Below are positions 35,942-46,364 of a stretch of DNA of 64,000 nucleotides, piece by piece. The stretch lies in the NCBI RefSeq assembly GCF_001625215.2, contig NC_030385.2:37969598-38033597 (forward strand). Reading direction: 5' to 3'. The position numbers and the translations under genes are program-made. The notes beneath the pieces are model-generated. The model did not search any database and was not told where the DNA came from. It worked only from the letters and a program-made list of their open reading frames with translations. The stretch comes from Daucus carota subsp. sativus (taxonomy: Eukaryota > Streptophyta > Magnoliopsida > Apiales > Apiaceae). Each line of letters starts with the position of its first letter. Position 1 is the first letter of the stretch.

Positions 35942-37883
35942 TGTCATTAAATGCAATGTGTGTACCTAAAGTATGCCTCTTGTGCAAGGTGTGTACCTAA
36001 AGTTTCGATTAAGCAAAATGTGTACCTAAACTATACGTAATGGTGCAATGTGTGTGCTTCTGTGAAGTGTGGTTAACAGACGTTAAGTCTGTCTTCTTTC
36101 CCCTTCATTTTCTCCCTCCATAAAGCACATACTTGCTCTCTCAAACACTATACATGCATAGTCATTAGCTCCAATTTCACCAACCCATATCAAGGCCTCA
36201 TCAAACACTACCTTGCACTTCTGTGATGTAGCTTTTATGTCTATACACCCTTGACTATCTAAGAACTTTGTAAACCAAGAAAGTTGAGTTTCGAGTGACT
36301 CTGGGGTATAATCCTGTCTGATATGTTCTGTACAAAGAATTCATGCTCTATAGCTGTGGAACCAGCAACTGCAAAATTTACACCACTTGACTTATCAGCA
36401 GTTGTGTTACGATGAGGTGGTTATAAATATGGTAAAGACAACAACTTAGATACAAAGTCGATCACGAGGCATTTGTCAGAGTATCTGTTGGTGGCATGCT
36501 GAAAGAATGTTTTGCCATAAGGAGGGTTGTGTTGCCACTTGCCAGTGTCACAGAGGGAGTCTCCAAATGCATATATTTTTCCAAATGACCGCGTACAATT
36601 CATTTGGACATGAGCGGAAGAAGATAGTGTGAGAATGTTGATGATGGTTATTTTGAAGGCAAAACTCATGATGTGTAAGTTTTGTTAATGAAAGCTCTTG
36701 ATCAATTAAATTTGCCTAGAACGCAAGAGATCTGAACACTGTGAACTTGTAATTCTTTTAAATTCTTGGTACAGTGGACTGGTAGAAAATAAGAATGTCT
36801 TTAATTTTAAGACTACCTGAAAATATAAAAATTGTATTTTCATATAAATTTATATTATTATAAATCATAAATAATAAATTATATAAAAGTAATATTATTT
36901 ATATTTATGTAAAAAATAATAAAAAATATTATATTGAATAATCTATTTTTACAAATAATATTACATTGTATATGTGATTGTTTACGTTAATTAATATGAT
37001 TTTTTTTTGACAAATAAGGCTTATAACCTTACAAATGAGTATTTGTTCTAAGATTAATTTATAAACAAATTTTAAATTATAAATTGTAAAAGAAAACTAC
37101 ATAAGTTAAGTTTTAATGGTTTTGAATATTAAATTCTTATTAGATATTTACATAATTTTTTATACGAAAATCAAAGATTTAAGATAAATAAATAAATAAA
37201 TAATTTATTTAATCAAATTAAGTACTATATTTAATATATACAGTGTTTTATCAAATTTGGACCCCTTAAAATTTGAGTCCCGGCTCAAATGCTCCACTTG
37301 CACATGTTAATAGGCCACTTTACTTTTCGAAATGTTTATTGCAATTGAGGTATAAATACGTTCAGATCCTTTCAATTCGTTGCCTCCTAAACTATTGATT
37401 TTTATAAGAAATGTATTTCTTTGAGCACAAAATTAAAAAATTAATTTAATTTGAGCACAACTAAACAATATGAAAACAATTGAGTAAATTAATCTAAACC
37501 AAGGATAATTGGGAATTTGGCATGCGATCATGTCTTAAGAATACAGAACAATCTTCGAACAACACACAACCACATCGAGATAAATTATGACTACAGTAGA
37601 ACCCTTTAAATCAAAAACTCCTCTGCACAGCCATGCATGAACCCACATGGATAATACATTTCCATCCAAGCAAAAAATGAAGACCGCGGCTAGGAAAGAG
37701 GGAGCAAGTATGTGCTTTATGGAGGGAAAGAACACAGACTTAACGTCTGTTAGCCACACTTCACAGCAGCACACACATTGCACCATTATGTACAGTTTAG
37801 GTACACATTTTGCTTAATTGAAACTTTAGGTACACACCTTGCACAAGAGGCATATTTTAGGTACACACATTGCACTTTACTCT
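35942..37883. mobile_element. Mutator-like element with 190-200 bp TIRs carrying a GDSL fragment
   Basis: Long inverted repeats run from about 35942 to 36145 and from about 37695 to 37883. The left arm reads GCAATGTGTGTACCTAAAGT, TGCCTCTTGTGCAAGG, then CAGACGTTAAGTCTGT. The right arm carries the inverse of each in order. The arms contain several GTGTACCTAAA sub-repeats. There is no transposase. The interior has a broken GDSL esterase/lipase piece next to the left arm and AT-rich sequence. Clear target duplications were not found, so the outer ends are accurate only to about 10 bases. Similar ends are seen in the element at 61021, which has a 9 bp duplication, supporting the Mutator-like assignment. 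Confidence 0.75.
36148..36669 (-). pseudogene. GDSL esterase/lipase fragment captured in a transposon
   Basis: Reading minus from 36669: a hydrophobic signal-peptide-like start, IYAFGDSLCDTGKW (GDSL block I with the nucleophile Ser), PPYGKTFFQHATNRYSDKC and LVIDFVSKLLSLPYL. An in-frame stop follows (36421-36423). The same frame resumes with PPHRNTTADKSSGVNFAVAG. After a shift of frame near 36313 it goes on as TPESLETQLSWFTKFLDSQG and a GEIGANDY block (the conserved Asn-containing block III). The piece stops at the TIR boundary, so the C-terminal catalytic Asp-His region is missing. Known family role: secreted or vacuolar ester hydrolysis. This copy cannot encode a functional enzyme. Confidence 0.85.
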
Positions 37884-37948
37884 TAGATTATTGAATTTTG
37901 CTAATCAGTAAGGACAGGTGCAAACTTTGGGCCTGCCACAAAAGAATG

Positions 37949-39722
37949 TGTTGATAGAGGAATTTGGTAATCAACAAAGATGAGGTTCATGGCCGGAATC
38001 AAGATCCGTGACGGTGGTTTTGGTCGCCGGAGAGTGGTGGTTGTTTGTTTTAGGGGGTGGCTGAGATTAGGGTTTTGAGTTGGTCTCACGTGCTCTCAAC
38101 TCATGATCCCCCAATGTGCCTACGTACCCCTATATTTATAGGGGATCAAGCCATACGTAGTTCTATGGAACCAGGAGTCCTAGTTTGATCAGGACTAGGC
38201 CTCTTGGCAATAAGGTCGGAGATAGGCCGAAGGCCCATCTTGGAGAATCCTACTCCTGTTAGAATTAGTCTTGAGTATGACTACCTCAGACTCCTAATCC
38301 AAATAGATCACGGATTCAACGATATCTCCACTACGAGAGATAGCATCTACCACGACTCTTATGGAGAAGTTATCTGGGGGAGCCATGACTAACCCCTCGA
38401 GGTGCAGGGACACGTCCTCACCTCTCGGTGAGGTCTTCATCTTCAAACAAGGTAGACAAGGAGCCAAATTACACGATCGTCTCAATCCCCCGATGAGGGC
38501 TAACTCACCAGAATACAGGATCCAGACATATGATCGGCCTTCGTGTTACCCCGGAGGGCCTTCAAGAGCCATGATCACCTCAAGCCCCCACACGAGGGTT
38601 AACTCGGCAGATAGCAGGATTGAGGATTGTAGATCATGCCCGGATGAGCCCGGGAACTATCAGATGAGCCTGATAACTACCAAATGAGCTTGGTAACTAG
38701 TCTTCATATCCCTCGGAAGGGTTGTCACGGAGACTCACTCATCCTCTTTCTTTCATCATGTATTTCATAACTATGCCTCTTCTGAGTCAAAGGACGCGCC
38801 CTGATAGGGAGGACGTGTCCTTCCCAATTCCCGTCTTCATTCCTGTTTACTTGGACAAGAGACCGCACCTCCCGGGCCATGTCTGGGGAGGGCGCGTCCT
38901 TCCCTTATCTTGTCTTCAATCCTCCTTACTGGACAAGAGACCACACCTCCCGGGCCATGTCTGGGGAGGGCGTGTCCTTCCCTTATCTTGTCTTCAATCC
39001 TCCTTACTGGACAAGAGACCGCACCTCCCGGGCCATGTCTGGGGAGGGCGTGTCCTTCCCTTATCTTGTCTTCAATCCTCCTTACTGGACAAGAGACCGC
39101 ACCTCCCGGGCCATGTCTGGGGAGGGCGCGTCCTCCCCTCCACATGATATACAAAAACGGCTACAACACCTCGGAAGAGTCGTCGTATCCCCCGGAGGGG
39201 TCGTCATATCCCCCCGGAGGGGTAGGTCTTCCTATCCCCGGAGGGACGGTCTTCGTCTCCCTCGGAAGGGTTGTCTCAGCGAATGTACACTCTCTCATAA
39301 GAAGAGCCTTCTTACAACACATCAGACAGGTCCTTCTTTAACATGAGGTCGCGCCCCCGGGGAGGCGAGGACACCCCGTTAAAGGCACGCCCTTGGTCTT
39401 CATCTCATTGTCAACTTCTTACAAGGGACGCGCCCCTCGGTCACCTCCGAAGAGGGCGTGCCCTCCTCCACATATTACAGGACGTGGGTGGACGGAGGTC
39501 GGTCGCGTCTCTCCATCAACACTCTCAAGTAAGGCGTCCCTCCTTGTGACTCGGAGGACGCGTCCTTTTCAAGCAACACCAAGGGTCGGTCGCGTCCTCA
39601 CTTTATAAGCAGGAGGACGCGTCCTTCCTTTATATAGGACTCTTAGCCCAATTCATGTCTTACTTAGTTAAACTAAGTACATACTTGGCCCAACAAGGAC
39701 CTAGCCAAATTTGGCTATAACA
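37949..39722 (-). repeat. Left LTR (3' LTR in element orientation)
   Basis: 1774 bp, bounded by TG and CA, and apparently identical to the right LTR over its whole length. It carries four tandem 78 bp units and many GACGCGTCC and GGCGCGTCC motifs. On the minus strand the U5-like part reads through a CCCTAATCTCAGCC segment common in plant LTR leaders. Confidence 0.93.
38851..39140. repeat. 78 bp tandem array (about 3.7 units) in left LTR
   Basis: Units begin at 38853, 38931, 39009 and 39087 with GGACAAGAGACC, then CCTCCCGGGCCATGTCTGGG and GAGGGCGCGTCC. The period of 78 bases equals 26 codons, so several frames stay open by chance on both strands. These should not be read as genes. Confidence 0.93.
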
Positions 39723-40585
39723 AGTACTCCCCAAATTTTCTTGATATTGGAGATATCAGGGAAATTTTTACTCCATACCACACATCCTCTTCCGAGAGGG
39801 CGTCCGCCCATAGAGGCGTGACGTAAGCCACTTCTATTCCTCGACATTCCAAGATGCAGGCTGTGCACAAGCCTTGCATGTATATAATGTCGGTGTCTTT
39901 GATCATTTAGCAAAGTTGCTAAGCATGAGGCTGTCGCGTCTTCTTGATGTGTTCATAAATAATAAGCAATCTTTATGTAGACAAAAGAAAACAGGGGGCG
40001 CGGCCTATCTGTTGTTGACAGTGGCGCAGCTTCGCTTATTCCTTCCAAAGGACACATTCAACCATAACATTCGCGCCAATGAACTTCAACAAAAGAAGGG
40101 CGCGCCCTCGCTGTGCGAAGGTTTGTGGGTTTTTTTTTTTTTTTTTTTAGCCTTAGTGTGTCCATGGTACCTGGGAATAGTAAATATAAGGCGCGACTTA
40201 CAGAGTGGCGCTGCCTTGTTATAACATGACCCCTTTTAATTCTTTTTGTTAAAGAATTGCCTAAGCAGAGGGCGCGGCTGATGGCGCTGCCTTGCAATAT
40301 TTCTTTTCTTTCAAGGACTGTATAAGCAGAGGGCGCAGCCTTACTTGTAATGTGGGCTCTTTTGATCTTTTCCAAGGATTAAGTAGAGGGCGCGGCCTTT
40401 GGCGCAGCTTTACTTTTTCACGCGTGAATCACTTGCTTAAGAAAATCAAGAGGACCACTCCCCAGTCCATACATCTTCCCATATGGGGCATCACGAATCT
40501 TATCGTGGTTTTCATAACTCCGGTGCATCGCACAGGTCCCAGAGCTCATAGCTCAATGGGGAATGAATAGTATAAAATGTTATCC

Positions 40586-40790
40586 AGAGCATATCATGGA
40601 TATGTAAGATCCAGAGCGTATCATGGATGCGCAAGTATAATGTCCAGAGCGTATCATGGATGCGCAAATATAGTATCCGGAGCGTATCATGGATATGTAA
40701 ATAATCATAGCATCCAGAGTAGATCGTGGATGACATCCAGAGCGTATCATGGATGGTTAAAATTCATAGTACCCAGAGCTGGTCATGGAT
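40586..40790. repeat. Imperfect tandem array of CCAGAGCGTATCATGGATG units
   Basis: Seven imperfect units of a roughly 19 bp core (CCAGAGCGTATCATGGAT) are separated by 8-16 bp variable spacers. Spacer lengths vary, so this is a clustered repeat and not a strict minisatellite. It lies inside the retrotransposon interior. Confidence 0.88.
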
Positions 40791-41837
40791 AATTTGGTAA
40801 CCTTTGAAAGGCCTTAAGTGTACCTTGATCAAAGACCTTGCAGGTATCATGCTACGTTCCTGTAGAACGGAGGGCGCGCCCTCATCAAGATGGACAGCTC
40901 CTTTAGCATGTTGGACTTGACCTGCACTTTATCATGTATACGACTTAATACTGATGGTCAGTGTTACCTCACGACGCGCCCTGTTAGGGGAAGACGCGTC
41001 CTCCCAAATTATCAACCCTGGAAACATGACTTTGGAACTCGGGGTGCGTCCAACTAGGAGGAGGCGCGTCTTTGAAGCATCTCCCTTCTCAACCTTATTA
41101 TCCTGGGGGCGCGCCCTCATGCGCTTCCTCAAGTGATGAGTACTTCCGAGAGGGCGCGCCCCAGGGAGGGACGTGACCTCTTCAAGACTAGTGAGCTCCT
41201 TCCTAAGTATGTTTGTCTTCACAAAATATCATATGAAGCAATTAATGCATCAGACATACCAGAGGGCGCGCCCTGTCAGAGGGAGGCGCGCAATTCGTTC
41301 TCTGATAGAATACTGGTTGGATATGGCGTACCCCTTTAGGAGGGCGCGCCTTGTTGGAGGAAAGTGCGACTACTCCTCACGGAGAAGAGGTGTACTCCTC
41401 TTAAAGGTAACACCATATTACCTGTGAATTTACACATGTAGTAGTCTTAGGGAACCAAATACTGGGGGAGTTTAGTATTTACCTGAGGGCGCGCCCGGTC
41501 AGGGGAAGGCGCGCATCCTTACGACTTTTCGAGCTAGGTTCCATCTCAATAGCTCGCCCTTCGTAACTTTCCCGTTCATATCATCACATGTGGTCAGGCC
41601 TTCAACATGCGCCTCTCGCGAACCTCAAATTACTTGCTCTGGGGAGGGCGCGCCCCTTCAGAAAACCGTTGAGGCTTCCAGGGAGGCGATCTCCTTCTCG
41701 TAAAGACTCAAACCACAACAGACTTGTTAGCAATAACATGCGAAAGCATTGTGAGAATCTTACCCGGAGGTGCGCCTTCTTCGGAGGTGTTAGGGAATTC
41801 GTTCCTCACGGTGGTAGTCGAGCACCACATCACTTGG

Positions 41838-41990
41838 AGGCGTACCCTGTCAGGGGGAGGTGTACCCTGTCCAGGGGAGGTGTACTCTATCCGGGGGAGG
41901 TGTACCCTGTCCAGGGGAGGTGTACTCTGTCCGGGGGAGGTGTACTCTGTCCGGGGGAGGCGTACTCTGTCCGGGGGAGGCGTACCCTCT
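41838..41990. repeat. 20 bp minisatellite in LTR element interior
   Basis: About eight consecutive units of GGGGGAGGTGTACYCTGTCC with a 20 bp period. Variants are C/T and GGTGTA versus GGCGTA. The period is not a multiple of three. It lies in the part of the interior nearest the putative primer-binding site. Confidence 0.92.
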
Positions 41991-42261
41991 TCGTAGGTGT
42001 CAGGTCTCCGAAAATCACATCCTTCGCTGACTCCCCGGTCCAGAAAACCCTGATCGCAAATTAGGTTACCTCCTAGAATTTCGTTGATGATCGTCCTCCT
42101 TCAAACTCCCGATGGAGATATCGTCCTTTTCCTGAAAAAGTAGATGAAGGTCTCCTCCTCTTTTGTGCTCTAGCCATCGCCCTGCCGGAAAACGCTCCTC
42201 CTCTACGTGCGAATCTCCGTCGTGTGACATCTCTTCCTCCTAAGATGAAGATCTTGAATAG

Positions 42262-42282
42262 CCCCTCCTTCTAGCGCCAATT
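42262..42282 (-). other. Candidate primer-binding site of the LTR element
   Basis: On the minus strand the LTR end CTATCAACA is followed after two bases by TTGGCGCTAGAAGGAGGGG. TTGGCGC directly after the LTR is typical of the tRNA primer site in plant Gypsy-type elements. The exact tRNA was not identified. Confidence 0.6.
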
Positions 42283-44056
42283 TGTTGATAGAGGAATTTG
42301 GTAATCAACAAAGATGAGGTTCATGGCCGGAATCAAGATCCGTGACGGTGGTTTTGGTCGCCGGAGAGTGGTGGTTGTTTGTTTTAGGGGGTGGCTGAGA
42401 TTAGGGTTTTGAGTTGGTCTCACGTGCTCTCAACTCATGATCCCCCAATGTGCCTACGTACCCCTATATTTATAGGGGATCAAGCCATACGTAGTTCTAT
42501 GGAACCAGGAGTCCTAGTTTGATCAGGACTAGGCCTCTTGGCAATAAGGTCGGAGATAGGCCGAAGGCCCATCTTGGAGAATCCTACTCCTGTTAGAATT
42601 AGTCTTGAGTATGACTACCTCAGACTCCTAATCCAAATAGATCACGGATTCAACGATATCTCCACTACGAGAGATAGCATCTACCACGACTCTTATGGAG
42701 AAGTTATCTGGGGGAGCCATGACTAACCCCTCGAGGTGCAGGGACACGTCCTCACCTCTCGGTGAGGTCTTCATCTTCAAACAAGGTAGACAAGGAGCCA
42801 AATTACACGATCGTCTCAATCCCCCGATGAGGGCTAACTCACCAGAATACAGGATCCAGACATATGATCGGCCTTCGTGTTACCCCGGAGGGCCTTCAAG
42901 AGCCATGATCACCTCAAGCCCCCACACGAGGGTTAACTCGGCAGATAGCAGGATTGAGGATTGTAGATCATGCCCGGATGAGCCCGGGAACTATCAGATG
43001 AGCCTGATAACTACCAAATGAGCTTGGTAACTAGTCTTCATATCCCTCGGAAGGGTTGTCACGGAGACTCACTCATCCTCTTTCTTTCATCATGTATTTC
43101 ATAACTATGCCTCTTCTGAGTCAAAGGACGCGCCCTGATAGGGAGGACGTGTCCTTCCCAATTCCCGTCTTCATTCCTGTTTACTTGGACAAGAGACCGC
43201 ACCTCCCGGGCCATGTCTGGGGAGGGCGCGTCCTTCCCTTATCTTGTCTTCAATCCTCCTTACTGGACAAGAGACCACACCTCCCGGGCCATGTCTGGGG
43301 AGGGCGTGTCCTTCCCTTATCTTGTCTTCAATCCTCCTTACTGGACAAGAGACCGCACCTCCCGGGCCATGTCTGGGGAGGGCGTGTCCTTCCCTTATCT
43401 TGTCTTCAATCCTCCTTACTGGACAAGAGACCGCACCTCCCGGGCCATGTCTGGGGAGGGCGCGTCCTCCCCTCCACATGATATACAAAAACGGCTACAA
43501 CACCTCGGAAGAGTCGTCGTATCCCCCGGAGGGGTCGTCATATCCCCCCGGAGGGGTAGGTCTTCCTATCCCCGGAGGGACGGTCTTCGTCTCCCTCGGA
43601 AGGGTTGTCTCAGCGAATGTACACTCTCTCATAAGAAGAGCCTTCTTACAACACATCAGACAGGTCCTTCTTTAACATGAGGTCGCGCCCCCGGGGAGGC
43701 GAGGACACCCCGTTAAAGGCACGCCCTTGGTCTTCATCTCATTGTCAACTTCTTACAAGGGACGCGCCCCTCGGTCACCTCCGAAGAGGGCGTGCCCTCC
43801 TCCACATATTACAGGACGTGGGTGGACGGAGGTCGGTCGCGTCTCTCCATCAACACTCTCAAGTAAGGCGTCCCTCCTTGTGACTCGGAGGACGCGTCCT
43901 TTTCAAGCAACACCAAGGGTCGGTCGCGTCCTCACTTTATAAGCAGGAGGACGCGTCCTTCCTTTATATAGGACTCTTAGCCCAATTCATGTCTTACTTA
44001 GTTAAACTAAGTACATACTTGGCCCAACAAGGACCTAGCCAAATTTGGCTATAACA
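42283..44056 (-). repeat. Right LTR (5' LTR in element orientation)
   Basis: 1774 bp, same boundaries as the left LTR (offset 4334 bases), with no difference noticed by eye. In the element's orientation, U3 would run from 44056 to about 42480. A TATAAATA box lies near 42468-42476 and the remaining 180 bases are R-U5. Confidence 0.93.
43185..43474. repeat. 78 bp tandem array in right LTR
   Basis: Exact counterpart of the array at 38851-39140, with the same unit number and same variant order (GACCACACC in the second unit). This shows that the LTRs were copied from one template recently. Confidence 0.93.
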
Positions 44057-44061
44057 GAATG

Positions 44062-46364
44062 TATGGGCCCTCCTTGTTAGGTAATTATGTCCCATCAAAC
44101 AAAGGGAGAGTAGGCCCGTATACTGAAATTGCATTGAGCATTAAAACATGTCAATTTGCAAAAGCCCGACATTTCTTGGGCCTGAAGTTTCAGTGCATAT
44201 GAAATGTTTTTGCTAATTGCCTCCAGTCCGATCAACAAAAAGGAAATTGCTACTAGAATATACTGTTAGGGTGATCATCTCACTAATATTGAGCTATTAA
44301 ACAGAGACCAAACTTAATGTTTCATCCCAATCAAGCTGTTAAATAGATATGAATTCGTTATAGTTACATCAATCTCATCACCAATATGATCATTTCAAAT
44401 TGACATAACATCTATTTGGAGATATTTTAAGGCAAAATAATTTGATATACTGAGCGTTACCTTTTATTATGTGGGTGTTTGGCTACTGCACTTCTCAGAC
44501 TTAAAAGTGCTAAAAGCCCACTTCACTTATTTCAGACATGTTTGGCAAATTTTAAAAAGTACTTAATTAAGGGAAAAGAAGTCGGGAAAATAAGCTACCA
44601 AAGCTGGCTTTTTTTCGTGCTCAGCTTCTCTTCTTGCTGACTCACATGTAGAGAGTAGAGTACTGGAGGCCGGTGCCCCACTCAACTTCCAACCAAACTG
44701 ATACATGTTCTTCGAATTGTTTTTCTTATATTTGTATAAATACTCAGATAAAAATCTGTGGCCATAATTGAATTCCAACTTAGTTTAGTAATTATATCTA
44801 TAATTTATTCATTAATTATATTAAAAATTTATTATATCTATAACTTAGTTTAGTATTTATTAATTTTTTTCTTTTAATGCAGAATTTAAAATTTTGTATC
44901 TGTAAAATATATCATGTATTAATAATAAAAAATCTTTATTATTATAATTTATTTTTTTAAAAAAACAAATTATTATATCACAACATTTCAAAACTATATC
45001 AACTTATAAGTTAAGTTATCCAAACACTTAAATAACTTATAAGTCACGATATCCAAACACTTATAATAACTTATAAATCCAAACCAACTTCTCATTTTTA
45101 ATCCACTTCTTTATTTTAAGCAATAAGTCACTTCTTTTAAGCTCAGCCAAACGGCCCCTATATCTACTAATACTTTTCATATCTATTACCTGTAAAAAAC
45201 ATTAAAATTTACTATTCTTTTTCAATATACAGTATATCAGATTTATAACAGAGACAACACATCGAGAAATGAGCTAACCAAAGGGATAAAAGTTCCGCGG
45301 ACCATAATCCAAAAAACCTGTGCGTACAATAATTGAAGGAAAGTAGGGAATAAGGAAAAAAAACCAATGCACAAGCCATGTTTGAGGCAATCATGTGTAT
45401 GTCATTTCACAAACAACTTGCTGCTGAATGAAATGGCAGGGCAAAGCTGAGACCACTAATTGTATGAGTGTATAGATGGTAGGCAGAAGGAAGGTTCGTT
45501 AAATGGCTTGTTTCATTCTCCACCAGTTATCACCTACACTCTACCCTCTCCTTAACATTTCTGTTTTCTTTTGCCACCATTCCTTTCTCTCTCTCTCTAT
45601 ATATACATTCCACTCTTAATTTTCAGTTAGGTATACCGTATACCGCTCCAATTATATTGTTATTCCAGCATGTTTCTGCCATGTCACCTCATGGGCTATA
45701 CAATTCATGAATGTACAAAGGGAGGTCTTCAAGATAATGATAACATCGAATTTAAATTTGGGATGGACGAGAGAGGGAATAAGCATTTTATTAACGATAA
45801 AGATCAATGTTCCGAATAATCGATTATAATCGCATATTATTTTTTCATTGGAAGATACTGTAATTGCGTATATTAATATTAGATTAAGTGTTTTTAGCGA
45901 ATTTTTTTACTAATAATATATTACAACATTCACATGTCATGATTTGAATATACATATTGGACATGCTTATCGTACTTTTTAGCATCTGTTGAATAGCACA
46001 CTGTCGTCATATTAGAGCTGTTAGAACAGTAATTGCCCATGTTTTGTGTGGCTGTTAAAGATCTTATACATGATGTCATTGTCAAGTTACTATTCAGTAT
46101 TAATCTTTGATGTTACAATTAATTACTAATCGATCTATAGTTCTACATAAATTAAACACGAGCATCGACGTATTTGTCAATTAGTGAAATATATATATGC
46201 TGAAGGAATATTTTAATTTATTTTGCCTGGTCCGTCGGTGCCCATGATTTATATTTTAAATTTCCTTGATATATGTACGCATCTCATTTGCCATTGCTTC
46301 CCATAATTCTATATTTTAACATTTGAATCCTTGTCATGTCTGATTTGCCTGTCATAATCTTAAA
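44062..46364. other. Intergenic region with one decayed MITE
   Basis: No gene is supported. The sequence from 44062 continues the host DNA split by the LTR element. A degenerate TIR element lies at 44471-45160 (listed separately). CT-rich runs and TATATATACATTCC near 45585-45610 resemble a promoter, but no coding region follows within 700 bases. Confidence 0.45.
44471..45160. mobile_element. hAT/PIF-like MITE with GGCCGTTTGGC-type ends
   Basis: The left end is GTGGGTGTTTGGCTACTGCA and the right end is the inverse of GGGGCCGTTTGGCTGAGCTT. Nearby AACTTATAAGT and CCAAACACTTA repeats are typical of this widespread plant group. The ends are only partly complementary and no target duplication is certain, so boundaries are approximate and the copy is old. 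Confidence 0.55.

Larger units (their letters stand above)
39723..42282 (-). other. Internal domain of the LTR element: noncoding, palindrome-rich
   Basis: 2560 bp without a recognisable protein. It contains at least eight exact GGCGCGCC palindromes (near 40098, 40870, 41107, 41152, 41265, 41342, 41489 and 41647), usually as GAGGGCGCGCCCT, plus two tandem arrays. A T run of about 20 lies at 40130-40150. On the minus strand the first ATG after the putative primer site opens a frame of only about 50 codons, with no gag similarity. Confidence 0.8.
37949..44056 (-). mobile_element. Non-autonomous LTR retrotransposon (LARD-like), very recent
   Basis: Two 1774 bp direct repeats (37949-39722 and 42283-44056) start TGTTGATAG and end CTATAACA. 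They are flanked by the 5 bp target duplication GAATG (37944-37948 and 44057-44061). The interior (39723-42282, 2560 bp) has no gag or pol reading frame on either strand. Minus orientation is supported by the candidate primer-binding site ATTGGCGCTAGAAGGAGGGG directly after the LTR on that strand, by a purine tract with TTTGGGGAGTACT directly before the other LTR, and by TATAAATATAGGGG about 180 bases before the U5 end. Composition is GC-rich compared with the surroundings. It must rely on proteins from another element, probably Gypsy class. Confidence 0.93.

Noticed and set aside
38851-39140. CRISPR-like array (regularly spaced repeats)
   Set aside because: The units are contiguous 78 bp tandem copies without unique spacers, inside a plant retrotransposon LTR. 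CRISPR arrays do not occur in plant nuclear DNA.
40586-40790. Second CRISPR-like array (19 bp cores with spacers)
   Set aside because: Spacers vary in length and share sequence, cores are imperfect, no cas genes are present, and the context is eukaryotic.
37901-44060. Many open frames of 60-158 codons in both LTRs and the interior of the LTR element
   Set aside because: They come from GC-rich tandem repeats with a period of 78 bases and occur on both strands in overlapping frames. None resembles gag, protease, reverse transcriptase or integrase.
45585-45700. CT-rich and TATATATA segment as the promoter of a gene
   Set aside because: No coding region or splice-supported exon follows before the transposon at 46365. 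Such runs are common in AT-rich plant DNA.
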